Shown here piece by piece: positions 1-10,336 of a stretch of 64,000 bases of DNA. Positions within the stretch are counted from its first letter, which is position 1. Every line of letters begins with the position of its first letter. Position numbers and translations under genes: made by a program. Under the pieces are notes generated by a model. That model saw only the letters and a list, made by a program, of their open reading frames with translations. It made no database searches and had not been told where the DNA came from. Origin of the DNA: Competibacter_A sp037045685 (GTDB lineage: Bacteria; Pseudomonadota; Gammaproteobacteria; Competibacterales; Competibacteraceae); NCBI GenBank assembly GCA_037045685.1, contig JBAOII010000022.1:56894-120893 (forward strand), read 5' to 3'.

Positions 1-489
1 CTCGCCCTGATCCAGGGCGGCGTCTGGGGCGGCGGCTGCGAAGTCGCCATGGCCTGCGACATCCTGGTCGCCACGCCCGAGGCGACTTTCGCCATCACCC
101 CGGCCAAGCTCGGCGTCCCTTACAATCTGGGCGGCGTCCTCACCCTGATGAACATGATCCCGCTGCCGGTGGCCAAGGAGATGCTGTTCACGGCGCAACC
201 GATCCCGACGGCGCAGGCGCTGAATCTGGGCGTCATCAACTACATCAAGCCGGCCGACGAAATCGAGAGCTTCGTGTACGGGCTCGCCACCCAGATCGTC
301 GCCAACGCACCGCTGAGCATTTCGGTGATGAAGGAGGAACTGCGGCTGTTGTCCAGCGCCCGCTCGATCACTCCCGAACTGTTCGAGCGCATCCAGGGAC
401 TGCGCCGTATCGTGTACGACAGCCACGACTATCAAGAAGGCTTGAATGCGTTCCAAGAGAAGCGCAAACCGAAATTCAAAGGGGAATAG
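1..489 (+). CDS. scpB: Methylmalonyl-CoA decarboxylase (enoyl-CoA hydratase family), 3' part
   Basis: The reading frame is open from base 1, so the 5' end lies outside the window. The visible 162 residues are the second half of a crotonase-fold enzyme: a glycine-rich VWGGGCEVAMACD oxyanion-hole segment, TPAKLGVPYN, then FERIQGLRRIVYDSHDYQEG and an EKRKPKF tail. The order and spacing match E. coli ScpB (YgfG), which decarboxylates methylmalonyl-CoA to propionyl-CoA. Other crotonases usually lack the FERIQG...YDSxDYQEG block, so I prefer ScpB over a generic enoyl-CoA hydratase. The next gene starts 53 bases later on the same strand. Confidence 0.85.
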   Translation, partial: LALIQGGVWGGGCEVAMACDILVATPEATFAITPAKLGVPYNLGGVLTLMNMIPLPVAKEMLFTAQPIPTAQALNLGVINYIKPADEIESFVYGLATQIVANAPLSISVMKEELRLLSSARSITPELFERIQGLRRIVYDSHDYQEGLNAFQEKRKPKFKGE

Positions 490-542
490 CGTTCGCCGCC
501 GAACCAGAACCGAACAACAGAAGCTTGCGAGAACGAGCCACC

Positions 543-905
543 ATGCCGATATCGTCGCGCCAAATAGCGGACAGAACTCACCTCATCACGCTGAGCGGGC
601 TATTGACCTGGAAAGAGTTCCAGGCGTTTCTGGGCCAGGTCGAAACCCGCGATGTCTTCGCGGCCGGCCAGGTGCGGATTTTGATTCAACTGGAGGGTTT
701 CACCGGCTGGGAAGCTGGCGAGCAATGGGGTGATGTCAGCTTTTTCTTCAAGCACGACAAGGATATCGAAAAGATCGCGGTCGCGAGCGAACCGGTCTGG
801 CGAGACAAAATGCTGCTTTTTCTGTTCGCCGACTACCGGCAAGCCGAAGTGCGATTTTTTGCCGAAACCGACCTGGAGCCAGCACGGGTCTGGCTGGAAG
901 GCTAA
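543..905 (+). CDS. SpoIIAA-like (STAS-type) small protein
   Basis: A 120-residue soluble protein. The order of short strands and helices and the central FTGWEAGEQWGDVSFFFKHDKDIEKIAV stretch (residues about 50-80, quoted in parts) resemble the SpoIIAA-like/STAS family of gammaproteobacterial proteins, which carry no known enzymatic residues. I start at ATG 543; a TTG at 525 is in frame but has no ribosome site. It follows scpB closely and could be cotranscribed. Function unknown; the family assignment comes from pattern recognition only. Confidence 0.7.
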   Translation: MPISSRQIADRTHLITLSGLLTWKEFQAFLGQVETRDVFAAGQVRILIQLEGFTGWEAGEQWGDVSFFFKHDKDIEKIAVASEPVWRDKMLLFLFADYRQAEVRFFAETDLEPARVWLEG

Positions 906-922
906 CCCCGGCCCCGCGTCGA

Positions 923-940
923 ATATTCCACGTGGAATAT
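923..940. promoter_or_regulatory. Perfect 18-bp palindrome with CACGTG core, parS-like
   Basis: ATATTCCACGTGGAATAT is perfectly palindromic. Its inner TTCCACGTGGAA equals the core of the classical ParB-binding parS site (TGTTCCACGTGGAACA type in Pseudomonas). It lies between the SpoIIAA-like gene and pqaA. It could be a ParB site or an operator for a local regulator; only the palindrome is directly seen. Confidence 0.5.
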
Positions 941-1042
941 CAATTCCGGCGCGGAGATCCTGGGCGTCCGCCCGCAACCGGCCCCGATACTGCGGCGCGG
1001 GCGGTCTTCACCGATGAAAACTCAGCGATCAGGTACACCTTA

Positions 1043-3320
1043 ATGCTCGAACGATTCAAGGTTTTTTGGCGATATACCCCTTGGCTGGCCATCCTGCTTC
1101 TCGGCTTGGCCGGAACCGCTCCGGCGGCCGAAACCGCGCTGGATCGCTATGTGGCCAAGCCAGACCCGAACTACGCCTACGACAATTACCTCACCAAACG
1201 CGAGGCCGGCTACACCGCCTATTTTCTCGAAATGACCTCGCAGCAATGGCGTTCCGCCACCGAAGTGGATCGGCCGCTGTGGAAGCACGACGTGGTGATC
1301 GTCATCCCGCAATTCAGTATCGATAGCAGCGACACGGCGATCCTGCTGATCACCGGCGGCGACAATCTGGGCTCCCCCCCTGACACGGTCGACCCCGTGG
1401 TCGGCGCGGCGGCGGTCGCGACCGGCGCGATACTGGTGGCGGTGCGCCAAATACCGAACCAGCCGCTTTTTTTCGCCGACGATCCGAATCGCGGGCGGAA
1501 AGAAGACGCCATTCTCGGCTACAGCCTCGGCAAGGCGCTGGACACCGGCGATCCGGAATGGGCGGTACACTTGGCGATGACCAAGGCGGCGGTCCGCACC
1601 ATGGACACCGCTCAAGCTTTCGCGGCGAGCAAGGGCAAAACCATCAAGGACTTCCTGGTGCTCGGCGGCTCCAAGCGAGGCTGGACGACATGGCTGACCG
1701 CCGCCGTGGACAAGCGGGTCAAGGCCATTGTGCCGATCTCGATCGACATGCTGAATCTGGGTCAGCAGTTTATCCATCACTGGGAAGCTTACGGCTTTTT
1801 CGCCCCGGCCCTGAAAGACTATGTGGAATTCGACCTGCCCTGCCGGATGCAGACGCCGCAGGGTCAGGAGCTGTTGCGGGTCGTGGACCCCTACGCCTAC
1901 CGCGACCGCTACACGATGCCCAAGCTGGTTATCAGCTCCACCGGCGACCAGTTCTTCGTCACCGACTCCTCGCGGTTTTACTACGGCGACCTGCTCGGCC
2001 CCAAGTGGCTGCGCTACACGCCGAATACCGACCACAAGCAGGACGACAACACCGGCATCGAAGCTTTGTCATGGATAGACGACATCTTGGACAACAAAAC
2101 CAGCCCCCGGATCACCTGGACGCTGGAAGGCGATGACACGATCCGGGTATCGCCCACTAGCCAGCCCAAGGAAGTCCGTTTATGGCAGGCCACCAACCCC
2201 AACGCCCGCGACTTTCGGCTGGAAACCCTCGGCCCGGTCTGGACCAGCCAAGCGTTGACGCCGGCCGCCGACGGCACTTATACCGGCAAGGTGCAAGAGC
2301 CGGCTACCGGATGGAAAGCCTTTTTCGTCGAAGCGACGTTCCCGACCGCTGGCGTCATCGAGCCGGATCAAGTTTATTCGACAGAGGTGAAAATTATCCC
2401 GGATACGCTGCCCTATGCCGGCACGGCCTGCGGTGGCGACCAAAAAGCCAATCTGGAAAGCCCGCGACAAAGCTCCTTCGAGAGCGGGGTGGGGCTGATC
2501 CGGGGTTGGGTGTGCGACGCTAAAGCAGTAGAAATTCAGATCGACGGCGGCGCGCGGCAGCGGGTGGCCTACGGCACCACCCGCGAAGACACGGCGGCGA
2601 CCTGCGGCGACACCGACAACGGCTTCGGCTACACCTTCAACTGGAATCGGCTCGGCACCGGCAATCACACGGTGCGCGCCTTCGCCGACGGCGCCGAGTT
2701 CGCGAGCGCAACTTTCACCACGACGAATCTGGGCGTGGAATACCTGCAAGGCGCCAGCGGCCAGTTCGTCTTGCCGAACTTTCCCCGAGCCGGCAACGAT
2801 GTCACCGTGCGCTGGTCGGAACCCCACCAGAACTTCGTGATCGTAGGGGCCAGCCAAAACTCGGCCCGTGCCGAACCGACCGGAGCCGCGCCGCTGGCTT
2901 CGTCTCTCGCCAATCTGGAAAGCCCGCGACAAAGCTCCTTCGAGAGCGGGGTGGGGCTGATCCGGGGCTGGGTGTGCCAAGCGAACACGGTGGAGGTGCA
3001 GATCGACGGCGGCGCGCGGCAGCGGGTGGCCTACGGCACCACCCGCGAAGACACGGCGGCAACCTGCGGCGACACCGACAACGGCTTCGGTTACACCTTC
3101 AACTGGAACCGGCTCGGCACCGGCAACCACACCGTGCGCGCCTTTCGCGGATGGCGCCGAATTCGCCAACGTCACGTTCGCCGTGACCACCTTGGGCGTG
3201 GAGTATCTGCAAGGCGCCAGCGGGGAATATCCGCTGCCGAATTTCCCCCAACCGGGCAAAAACGTCACCGTGCGCTGGTCGGAGCCCCACCAGAACTTCG
3301 TGATCGTGGGCTACCAATAA
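1043..3320 (+). CDS. pqaA: PhoPQ-activated pathogenicity-related (PqaA-type) hydrolase with two C-terminal modules; one frameshift near the end
   Basis: Secreted protein of about 758 residues once one base is removed. It has an N-terminal membrane/signal segment (WLAILLLGLAGTAPAAE), then a PqaA domain (PF10142 type, alpha/beta-hydrolase-like) with LVLGGSKRGWTTW holding the nucleophile-like Ser and KLVISSTGDQFF. Two nearly identical modules follow (about residues 470-620 and 622-758), each starting ANLESPRQSSFESG and ending EPHQNFVIVG. In the second module CCTTTCGC at 3141-3148 has one T too many compared with the first; without it the frame runs to TAA at 3318-3320. As written the frame continues to 3523 and runs antisense into the next gene. 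The modules may serve cell-surface binding; this is inference. Confidence 0.8.
2447..3320 (+). repeat. Two tandem 0.4-kb direct repeats encoding the C-terminal modules of PqaA
   Basis: Unit 1 covers 2447-2908 and unit 2 covers 2909-3320. Long blocks are identical at DNA level, for example from GCCAATCTGGAAAGCCCG onward and the GGCGGCGCGCGGCAGCGGGT block. Divergence is concentrated around the AKAVEIQ/ANTVEVQ codons and near the unit ends. Such identity implies recent duplication or gene conversion. Confidence 0.85.
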
Positions 3321-3332
3321 ACCTTCACCCCA

Positions 3333-3359
3333 ACCCCTCTCCCGATAGGAGAGGGGGTT
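3333..3359. terminator. Hairpin between convergent genes (REP-like CCCCTCTCC / GGAGAGGGG)
   Basis: CCCCTCTCC (3335-3343), loop CGAT, GGAGAGGGG (3348-3356). It sits just downstream of the pqaA stop and just before the stop of the opposite-strand acyl-CoA synthetase, where a two-way terminator is expected. Similar C/G-rich stems occur at 9022-9048 and 16485-16521, so it may belong to a dispersed REP-like family. Confidence 0.55.
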
Positions 3360-3362
3360 TCC

Positions 3363-4892
<1,530 letters not shown>

Positions 4893-5176
4893 CTTTGCTC
4901 CCCTGGGTGGATGGTCATTTGGGTGTCGGCCCGCTCTCCCTCATGCCGTATCCGCTCGGGAAGAAGGGGAGATGATGGCCGGATTGTGGTTGAAGTATAG
5001 GCCAAGCGGCGCTGCCCGCCGCCGCGCGCCGCCGCGCGCCGGGGCAGACTCACCGCCAACCGGGAATATCCGGCCAGCCTATCAATACTTCGATGTGGTC
5101 TTCCGGTGAAAATGGATCCAGAGCGGAGCAACGCTGTCAGCGGACAAGCTGGCTAGCGCGCTGTTGAATGAATACC
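4893..5176. other. Intergenic region with GC-only direct repeats
   Basis: No convincing gene. It holds the 5' region of the acyl-CoA synthetase and, at about 5014-5042, a run of repeated GCCGCCGCGCGC units. Part of an antisense frame crosses it, but nothing supports coding. Confidence 0.5.
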
Positions 5177-6364
5177 TCAATCCGGCGACAAAACTCGGGA
5201 TAGTCCTGGCAGTAACGCTGCCACCCGAGGCCATTCCGCGACAATCTGACCCGCCAGCGCCCTGACCACCTCGCCAAGTTCCGCTTTGGCGCCGAGCTTC
5301 TCATCGAGTCGCGAAAAGGTGGATATCCGCGCATCCTCGAAGCGTTTCGATTGCCCGAAACGCAGCGCCATCTCTTCGGGTCCCTCGATAGTCGGACGGT
5401 AAATGAAGGTTGCGACCAGATCATAAGCAGGAGCAAGCGTGGGTACGCGCGGATCGCGATAGATCAGAGACCAGTTTTTCAAGTGCGCGTCCCCGTTGCC
5501 AATCAGGATGTTGAATGTCAAACGCCGCACAAATTCGCGCAACGATTCAATGTCATGACCGCGATATACCAATGCACCGACCGTCTCAAAGCTACCGTTG
5601 TACTTTGCGTCTGGATAAAACCCGCGCACCTGAGTCATATCCTCGATGTGAATCAGTTCGCGCTCCGGCCCGCGGTCGAATCGCTTCACGGCAAACAGGC
5701 GGTCTTGGCCGGACCAAACGCTCTCGGGCAGAGGCTCCACTTCATCGCGATGCACTAGCCGGACTTCGGGCACATCGATACCGACAGCCTTGGCGAGCGT
5801 CATCATCGCCAGTTCGTTCTCCGGCACTCCGGGGTATGTCGGATGGGGCAATTTGACGATCCAATCACCTCGCTCCCCACGCGCGGGGATCGTCAGGCGA
5901 TCACCTCGTGCGAGCATGGAAAACTTGAGCCCGACCCCCGCCAGAGAGAAGGACCAGAGCGAGTCCATGGCGCCACCTCGGTCAACATCCGAATCGCCGT
6001 GATCGGCCAGATCCACCGGCACCATTTCGTCTGCGGCGAGCACGCGCACGGCACCGGGAAGATCATGTCCAACTTGGGCCAGAAGCTCCATTTCCCGTTC
6101 GATCGAAGTTCGGCGCGCTTGGGCGATCCATTCCCGCAGGCGCCCTTCGGGCAACAAATTCGAGAACCAGGGCGGAAGCCGCATATTGCTTTGATGTCGC
6201 GCACGAGGATTTTCCTCAAAGCGAAGACCCAGCACGGCACGGTTCGGATCGTCCCAGTAGCCTTCCTCGAACACGAACCGCGTCAGGTCATGGCGCCGGT
6301 GCAGGCGTCCGACAAGCCGGTCGTGAAGGTAAACACAAAACTGTTCCTCAGATGAGCGCGTCAT
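5177..6364 (-). CDS. HipA-family serine/threonine kinase, no HipB partner
   Basis: 395 residues. The N-terminal subdomain (about 8-110) contains YWDDP, LPPWFSNLLPEG and AQVGHDLPGAV, typical of HipA. The kinase core has DWIVKLP (K171, ATP lysine), AVKRFDR (225-231), HIEDMTQ, the catalytic loop NGDAHLKNWS (D292, N297) and Mg-binding D315 in APAYDLVAT. SLAGVGLKFSML (140-151) takes the place of the flexible loop with the autophosphorylated serine. Known HipA toxins phosphorylate tRNA synthetases such as GltX. No HipB-like HTH gene adjoins it. Instead its start overlaps by 17 bases the end of a DUF262 gene, so the two are translationally coupled. Confidence 0.88.
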   Translation of the reverse strand: MTRSSEEQFCVYLHDRLVGRLHRRHDLTRFVFEEGYWDDPNRAVLGLRFEENPRARHQSNMRLPPWFSNLLPEGRLREWIAQARRTSIEREMELLAQVGHDLPGAVRVLAADEMVPVDLADHGDSDVDRGGAMDSLWSFSLAGVGLKFSMLARGDRLTIPARGERGDWIVKLPHPTYPGVPENELAMMTLAKAVGIDVPEVRLVHRDEVEPLPESVWSGQDRLFAVKRFDRGPERELIHIEDMTQVRGFYPDAKYNGSFETVGALVYRGHDIESLREFVRRLTFNILIGNGDAHLKNWSLIYRDPRVPTLAPAYDLVATFIYRPTIEGPEEMALRFGQSKRFEDARISTFSRLDEKLGAKAELGEVVRALAGQIVAEWPRVAALLPGLSRVLSPD

Positions 6365-8051
6365 CGCGTTCCGCTTCCATATCGTCGAGGTTGAAGCTGT
6401 CCAGAGGAGGAGTGTCTTCGAGACGGGTTTCCGCCATCCGTTCGATGAAGTCCGCGACCACCTGTTTTATGCGTTGTTGTCGGCCATCGAGGAAAGCGGT
6501 CTTATCCTCTTCGGTAAGGGCTCTGACCAACTTTGCGTCGAGCGCATGGGAAGCAAACAGATCGTGCTCCGCCACATCTCTCCCCAAAGGTGGCGCGATG
6601 AGCAAATCGGCCACCGACTTGGGCAATTCGTCTTCTGCCTCCAGCACCAGAATACGGTTGGCCGCCCAAGCTCTCCGGTTTTCGGGCTCGCGACTCAAGA
6701 TGCGTTTCGCCACGCCAGCGAGGGTGGCATCGGGTTGGATCGCTTCGATCAATTGCTGGCGATCATAGGGCTGTCCGGTCAGTAGCGACCGCGGTTTGAG
6801 CGCCCATAACGCCGAGAGAACGATCCGGCTGGCCGCCGAACTGGTTCGGAATCCAGTCAGGGTAGGCGGTAACAGACTCTGATCAAGCGGGTTGTTCAAC
6901 AGCTGCTGGATCGATCCAATCTCATCGTTCGCTGTGATGCGGGTGGCCAGCGTCCGCATGGCATTTGTCCAACTAGAGGCGAACGGGCTTGGACCAATCA
7001 ATGCCGCGCGCCAAAACCATCGGCGCAAAAGAACGCGGTTACGTGGGTTTGGTTCTGGAAAGTGGGCAAAGAACCGGGTCAATACCACAAGGAGGTAGCG
7101 GTAAGGGAGGAAAGCAAAATGAGGTACGCCAGCATCCTCCTGAAGAAACGCGACGGCTCGTGACAACGCAAGTTCTCCCTGGCGATACGCTTCTTCCGGG
7201 GCTTCGTTTTCAAAATCGCGAGGTTCCCGAGTCCGATGCGAGAATTCAACTCGTATATCACGAGTCACATCCGCGCCGCGCCGCGCCAGGACGGCTTCTA
7301 ATATCGTATGGTCATCGAGGACACCAAAACCCTGGCCATCGTGAATCGACTCCGCGATCCTCTGGAAATGAGAAGACGGCTCCACGCTGCTGGCCCGACC
7401 AGGATGCAAAGCCGAGAACACCTCGGCCCGACTGAGCCGCTTGCCGTAGTTGTTGAGGCGGTCGAATATCTCGCGCAAGACCGCTTCGTCGTCTTGATCC
7501 ACCAGATAGGCCGGAACTTGGTATTCGCGGATAGCCCGCGTGACTCGCGAGGCTTCGTCCAGCTCTTCGCTGGCTTCCGGGTGATCCTTGGTAAACCAGC
7601 GAACCAAGCGCTGGAGATCGAACAGGATCGGTAGAGGAATGATGTATCCGTCTTCTTCCCGACACGGACGCACGAATTCTTTTCGGCTCAAGTCGTAAGC
7701 GAGCGCGAACCGCTCGTCTCGCCCGCCCTCTTCGGAGAGCGCGCTAGCTAGGCTGGTCAGACGCTGCTGACCATCCACCACCCACCAACCTTCGTCGAAC
7801 GGTTTAGCCCGGAAGCGCAACCCACCCAACTTGATATCCGCCTCTGGCGCCAGTCGTTTCCAAAACAGGAGATTGCCGATCGGATAGCCCTTGACGATAC
7901 TGTCGAACAACCAGCACACATCTTTCCACTGCCAGCGCAGCGGCCTCTGAAACTCCGGGATGCGGATGCGCCCCTCAATCGCCGCAGCGACCAGATCGAC
8001 CACGGAGTAGGTTCTTGCCGCCGGTTGCGACGAAATCGATTGGTTAATCAT
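6348..8051 (-). CDS. DUF262 (GmrSD/ParB-like) domain protein
   Basis: 567 residues. The N-terminal DUF262 domain has its signatures in order: IPEFQRPLRWQWKDV (about 33-47), FDSIVKGYPIGNLLFW (49-64) and VVDGQQRLTSL (91-101). The DGQQR motif belongs to the ParB-like nucleotide-binding fold found in GmrS/GmrSD restriction and other defence proteins. The C-terminal half is helical, and I see no HNH (DUF1524) nuclease motif. It is the first gene of a two-gene unit with hipA. A toxin-antitoxin or antiphage role is inferred from context. Confidence 0.85.
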   Translation of the reverse strand: MINQSISSQPAARTYSVVDLVAAAIEGRIRIPEFQRPLRWQWKDVCWLFDSIVKGYPIGNLLFWKRLAPEADIKLGGLRFRAKPFDEGWWVVDGQQRLTSLASALSEEGGRDERFALAYDLSRKEFVRPCREEDGYIIPLPILFDLQRLVRWFTKDHPEASEELDEASRVTRAIREYQVPAYLVDQDDEAVLREIFDRLNNYGKRLSRAEVFSALHPGRASSVEPSSHFQRIAESIHDGQGFGVLDDHTILEAVLARRGADVTRDIRVEFSHRTREPRDFENEAPEEAYRQGELALSRAVAFLQEDAGVPHFAFLPYRYLLVVLTRFFAHFPEPNPRNRVLLRRWFWRAALIGPSPFASSWTNAMRTLATRITANDEIGSIQQLLNNPLDQSLLPPTLTGFRTSSAASRIVLSALWALKPRSLLTGQPYDRQQLIEAIQPDATLAGVAKRILSREPENRRAWAANRILVLEAEDELPKSVADLLIAPPLGRDVAEHDLFASHALDAKLVRALTEEDKTAFLDGRQQRIKQVVADFIERMAETRLEDTPPLDSFNLDDMEAERDDALI

Positions 8052-8190
8052 AGTCGTTGCTTCAATTGTCTGGATCGCGAGGCATCGGTCTAACGGGGAT
8101 CATTCGATCAGCCTCGCGGAACGTATACTGTTGCATGTTGCGCCGCAACTCGCGATCCGCCAGCCCGAACCCCGCCGAGGAGATACGCTC
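8052..8190. promoter_or_regulatory. Divergent promoter region, DUF262-hipA versus hydrolase
   Basis: 140 bases between two divergent starts. GAGGAGA at 8177-8183 is a good ribosome site for ATG 8191. No clear operator was seen, and no small HTH ORF that could be a missing antitoxin. Confidence 0.4.
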
Positions 8191-9006
8191 ATGTCCGCCG
8201 AACCGTTCCCCGATGATTCGCCGCTCGACCGGCCGGATGTACTCGCCTATCTGTTTTATCCGCGCTCCAGCTTCGCTCGCGATTCCCCGGACAACATCCG
8301 CGACCTGGCGATTCCCGTGGCCGAAGGCGTGGCGGTCGGAGCGCGCTGCCATCTGGCCGATGCCGAAGCCACCAACATCCTGTTCTTTCACGGCAACGGC
8401 GAAATCGCCGAGGACTACGACGACATCGGCGCCCTGTACGTGGAACGCGAAATCAACTTTATCGCGGTCGATTATCGGGGTTACGGTCGCTCCGCTGGCC
8501 GGCCGACCGCCTCGACCCTGCTTGCCGACAGCCATGCCGTCCTCGGCTTCGTCGCCGACTGGCTAAATCGACAGGGGTATACCGGGCCGCTGATCGTCAT
8601 GGGTCGCTCGCTGGGCAGCGCCCCGGCATTGGAGTTGGCCTACCGCCATCCCGACCGGATCGCCGGGCTCATCCTCGAAAGCGCCTTCGCCCATACCGGG
8701 CCGCTGCTGCGCCGGATCGGGGTTCATCCCGCCGCTCTTGCCGGTTTCGAGGAAAGCCAAGGGTTCCGGCAACTGGAAAAGATTCGGGCATTTACGAAAC
8801 CGACGCTGGTCATCCATGCCGAACACGACCACCTGATCCCCTTCGCCGACGGTCAAGCCCTGTACGATGCCTGCCCCGCCCCGGACAAGCATTTGCTGAA
8901 AATTCCCCGCGCCGATCACAACACCATTTTCGCCGTCGGCTTGCGGTCCTATCTGGATTCGGTCGAAAGTTTCGCCGACCCGCGCCGGTTTGGCTCGGCG
9001 GGTTGA
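8191..9006 (+). CDS. Alpha/beta hydrolase (BEM46/YfhR-like)
   Basis: 271 residues. It has NILFFHGNGEIAEDY (oxyanion hole), VDYRGYGRS, the nucleophile elbow VMGRSLGSAPALE, acid HAEHDHLIPF and catalytic His in PRADHNTIF. This order is typical of the BEM46/YfhR-like hydrolases. No signal peptide. The start at 8191 is chosen because GAGGAGA lies 7 bases upstream; the longer in-frame start at 8131 lacks such a site. The substrate is unknown. Confidence 0.82.
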   Translation: MSAEPFPDDSPLDRPDVLAYLFYPRSSFARDSPDNIRDLAIPVAEGVAVGARCHLADAEATNILFFHGNGEIAEDYDDIGALYVEREINFIAVDYRGYGRSAGRPTASTLLADSHAVLGFVADWLNRQGYTGPLIVMGRSLGSAPALELAYRHPDRIAGLILESAFAHTGPLLRRIGVHPAALAGFEESQGFRQLEKIRAFTKPTLVIHAEHDHLIPFADGQALYDACPAPDKHLLKIPRADHNTIFAVGLRSYLDSVESFADPRRFGSAG

Positions 9007-9021
9007 AGCCCTGCACGAAAA

Positions 9022-9048
9022 CTCCCCTTTCCCGGAGGAAGAGGGGAA
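9022..9048. terminator. Imperfect C/G-rich hairpin between convergent genes
   Basis: TCCCCTTTCC followed by GGAAGAGGGGA forms a stem with one mismatch just after the hydrolase stop and before the sodB stop on the other strand. It resembles the stem at 3335-3356. Confidence 0.4.
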
Positions 9049-9078
9049 TCGGCGAGAAATGTCAATCGGCGACCGGCT

Positions 9079-9801
9079 TCACGCCGCCAGATTTTGCGCG
9101 GCGAAGTCCCAGTTGATCAGGTTGTCGAGCACGGCGGCCACGTAGTCGGCCCGCCGGTTCTGGTAATCCAGATAATAGGCGTGCTCCCAAACGTCGATGG
9201 TCAGCAGCGGCTTGAGGCCGTGGACGATGGGCGTGTCGGCGTTGCCGGTTTTGGTGACGGCCAATTTGTCGCCGTCCTTGACCAGCCACGCCCAACCGCT
9301 GCCGAATTGGCTGGTGGCCGCTTTGGCGAACTCGGTTTTGAACTGATCGAAGCCACCGAAGGATTTGCCGATCATGTCGGCCAGCGCGCCGGTGGGCTTG
9401 CCGCCGCCCTTGGGCTTCAGGCTGTTCCAGTAGAAGGTGTGGTTCCAGATTTGCGCGGCGTTGTTGAAAATCGCGGTTTTATCGACGGCGCCGACGGAAG
9501 CCTTGATCACCGCTTCCAGCGGTTGGTCGGCCAGCGGGGTGCCGGCAACCAGCGGGTTGAGATTGTTGACGTAGCCTTGATGGTGCTTGCCGTAGTGGAA
9601 TCCGATGGTCTGCGCCGAAATGGTGGGGCTGAGCGCGTTGTCGGCGTAGGGTAGCGGCGGCAGGGTAAATGGGCCGGTACCGGCGGCGCGAGCGGGGCGG
9701 GGCAGAACGAGGTCGCCAAACGCCAGCGTGGCGGAACCGGCCAACACGGCAGTCAGAAACCGGCGGCGGTTCGGAGAGTATTCGGACAGGGTAGCGGACA
9801 T
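9079..9801 (-). CDS. sodB: Tat-exported iron superoxide dismutase
   Basis: 240 residues. Residues 1-40 are a twin-arginine signal (PNRRRFLTAVLAGSATLAFGD, quoted in part) ending near ARAA. The mature enzyme has metal ligands in FHYGKHHQGYVNNL, WNHTFYWNSL and DVWEHAYYLDYQNRRADYV, in the Fe/Mn SOD order. NNAAQIWNH with its Gln and the GSGWAWLV context favour the Fe type. It should dismute superoxide outside the cytoplasm. ATG 9801 is chosen: GGAGGAG lies a few bases upstream, and the longer frame to 9852 has no site. Export of SodB is less common than cytoplasmic placement. Confidence 0.9.
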   Translation of the reverse strand: MSATLSEYSPNRRRFLTAVLAGSATLAFGDLVLPRPARAAGTGPFTLPPLPYADNALSPTISAQTIGFHYGKHHQGYVNNLNPLVAGTPLADQPLEAVIKASVGAVDKTAIFNNAAQIWNHTFYWNSLKPKGGGKPTGALADMIGKSFGGFDQFKTEFAKAATSQFGSGWAWLVKDGDKLAVTKTGNADTPIVHGLKPLLTIDVWEHAYYLDYQNRRADYVAAVLDNLINWDFAAQNLAA

Positions 9802-9968
9802 CGGATTGCACTCCTCCAGTGAGGCGCACCGGACTTGAAAAGCGGCCGGCACGCCGTGTCGATCATCGGAAAGTGTAGTTCAAGCGCCGCAACGATGAAC
9901 GGCGTCCATGCTTCGACCGCGACCGGGGTCTCGGTTCACCGCCCCCATCACCATGGCAGCCTATTGCA

Positions 9969-10008
9969 TTGTTTCCATGTTTCAATAATAATTGAAACAT
10001 GGAAACAA
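9969..10008. promoter_or_regulatory. Perfect 18-bp inverted repeat across the arsR start
   Basis: TTGTTTCCATGTTTCAAT (9969-9986), spacer AATA, ATTGAAACATGGAAACAA (9991-10008). The right arm contains the arsR ATG at 9999. It is the expected position for autoregulatory ArsR binding, and in RNA the same arms would fold the start codon into a hairpin. It also lies in the divergent region toward sodB. Confidence 0.65.
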
Positions 10009-10334
10009 AATCTGCTGTAATGGCCCTGGCGGCGCTCGCGCAAAACACGCGCCTCGCCATCTTCCGAACCCTGGTGCAAGCCGGCCCGGCCGGTCTGCCC
10101 GCCGGACGAATCGGCGAGATCACCGGCGTCCAGCCATCCTCACTGTCCTTCCACCTGAAGGAGTTGGCGCACGCCGATCTGGTCGGTTCGCGCCAAGAAG
10201 GCCGCTTTATCATCTACACCGCCAACTTCTCGGCGATGAACGAACTGCTCGCTTTTCTCACCGAGAACTGTTGCGGCGGCAATCCCTGTACGCCGGTTTG
10301 CACCCCGGCCTGCTCCGTCATCGAGGAGGATTGA
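9999..10334 (+). CDS. arsR: ArsR-family arsenic-responsive repressor
   Basis: 111 residues with a winged helix: ALAQNTRLAIFRTLVQAG, ITGVQPSSLSFHLKELAHADLV (recognition helix) and REGRFIIY-type wing (here SRQEGRFIIYT). The C-terminal tail ENCCGGNPCTPVCTPACS is Cys-rich, the As(III)-binding layout of several proteobacterial ArsR. ATG 9999 gives the standard METKxAV start; an ATG at 10020 would clip it. It is first in an operon with arsI (2-base gap), arsN2, arsC and acr3. Confidence 0.9.
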   Translation: METKSAVMALAALAQNTRLAIFRTLVQAGPAGLPAGRIGEITGVQPSSLSFHLKELAHADLVGSRQEGRFIIYTANFSAMNELLAFLTENCCGGNPCTPVCTPACSVIEED

Positions 10335-10336
10335 TC

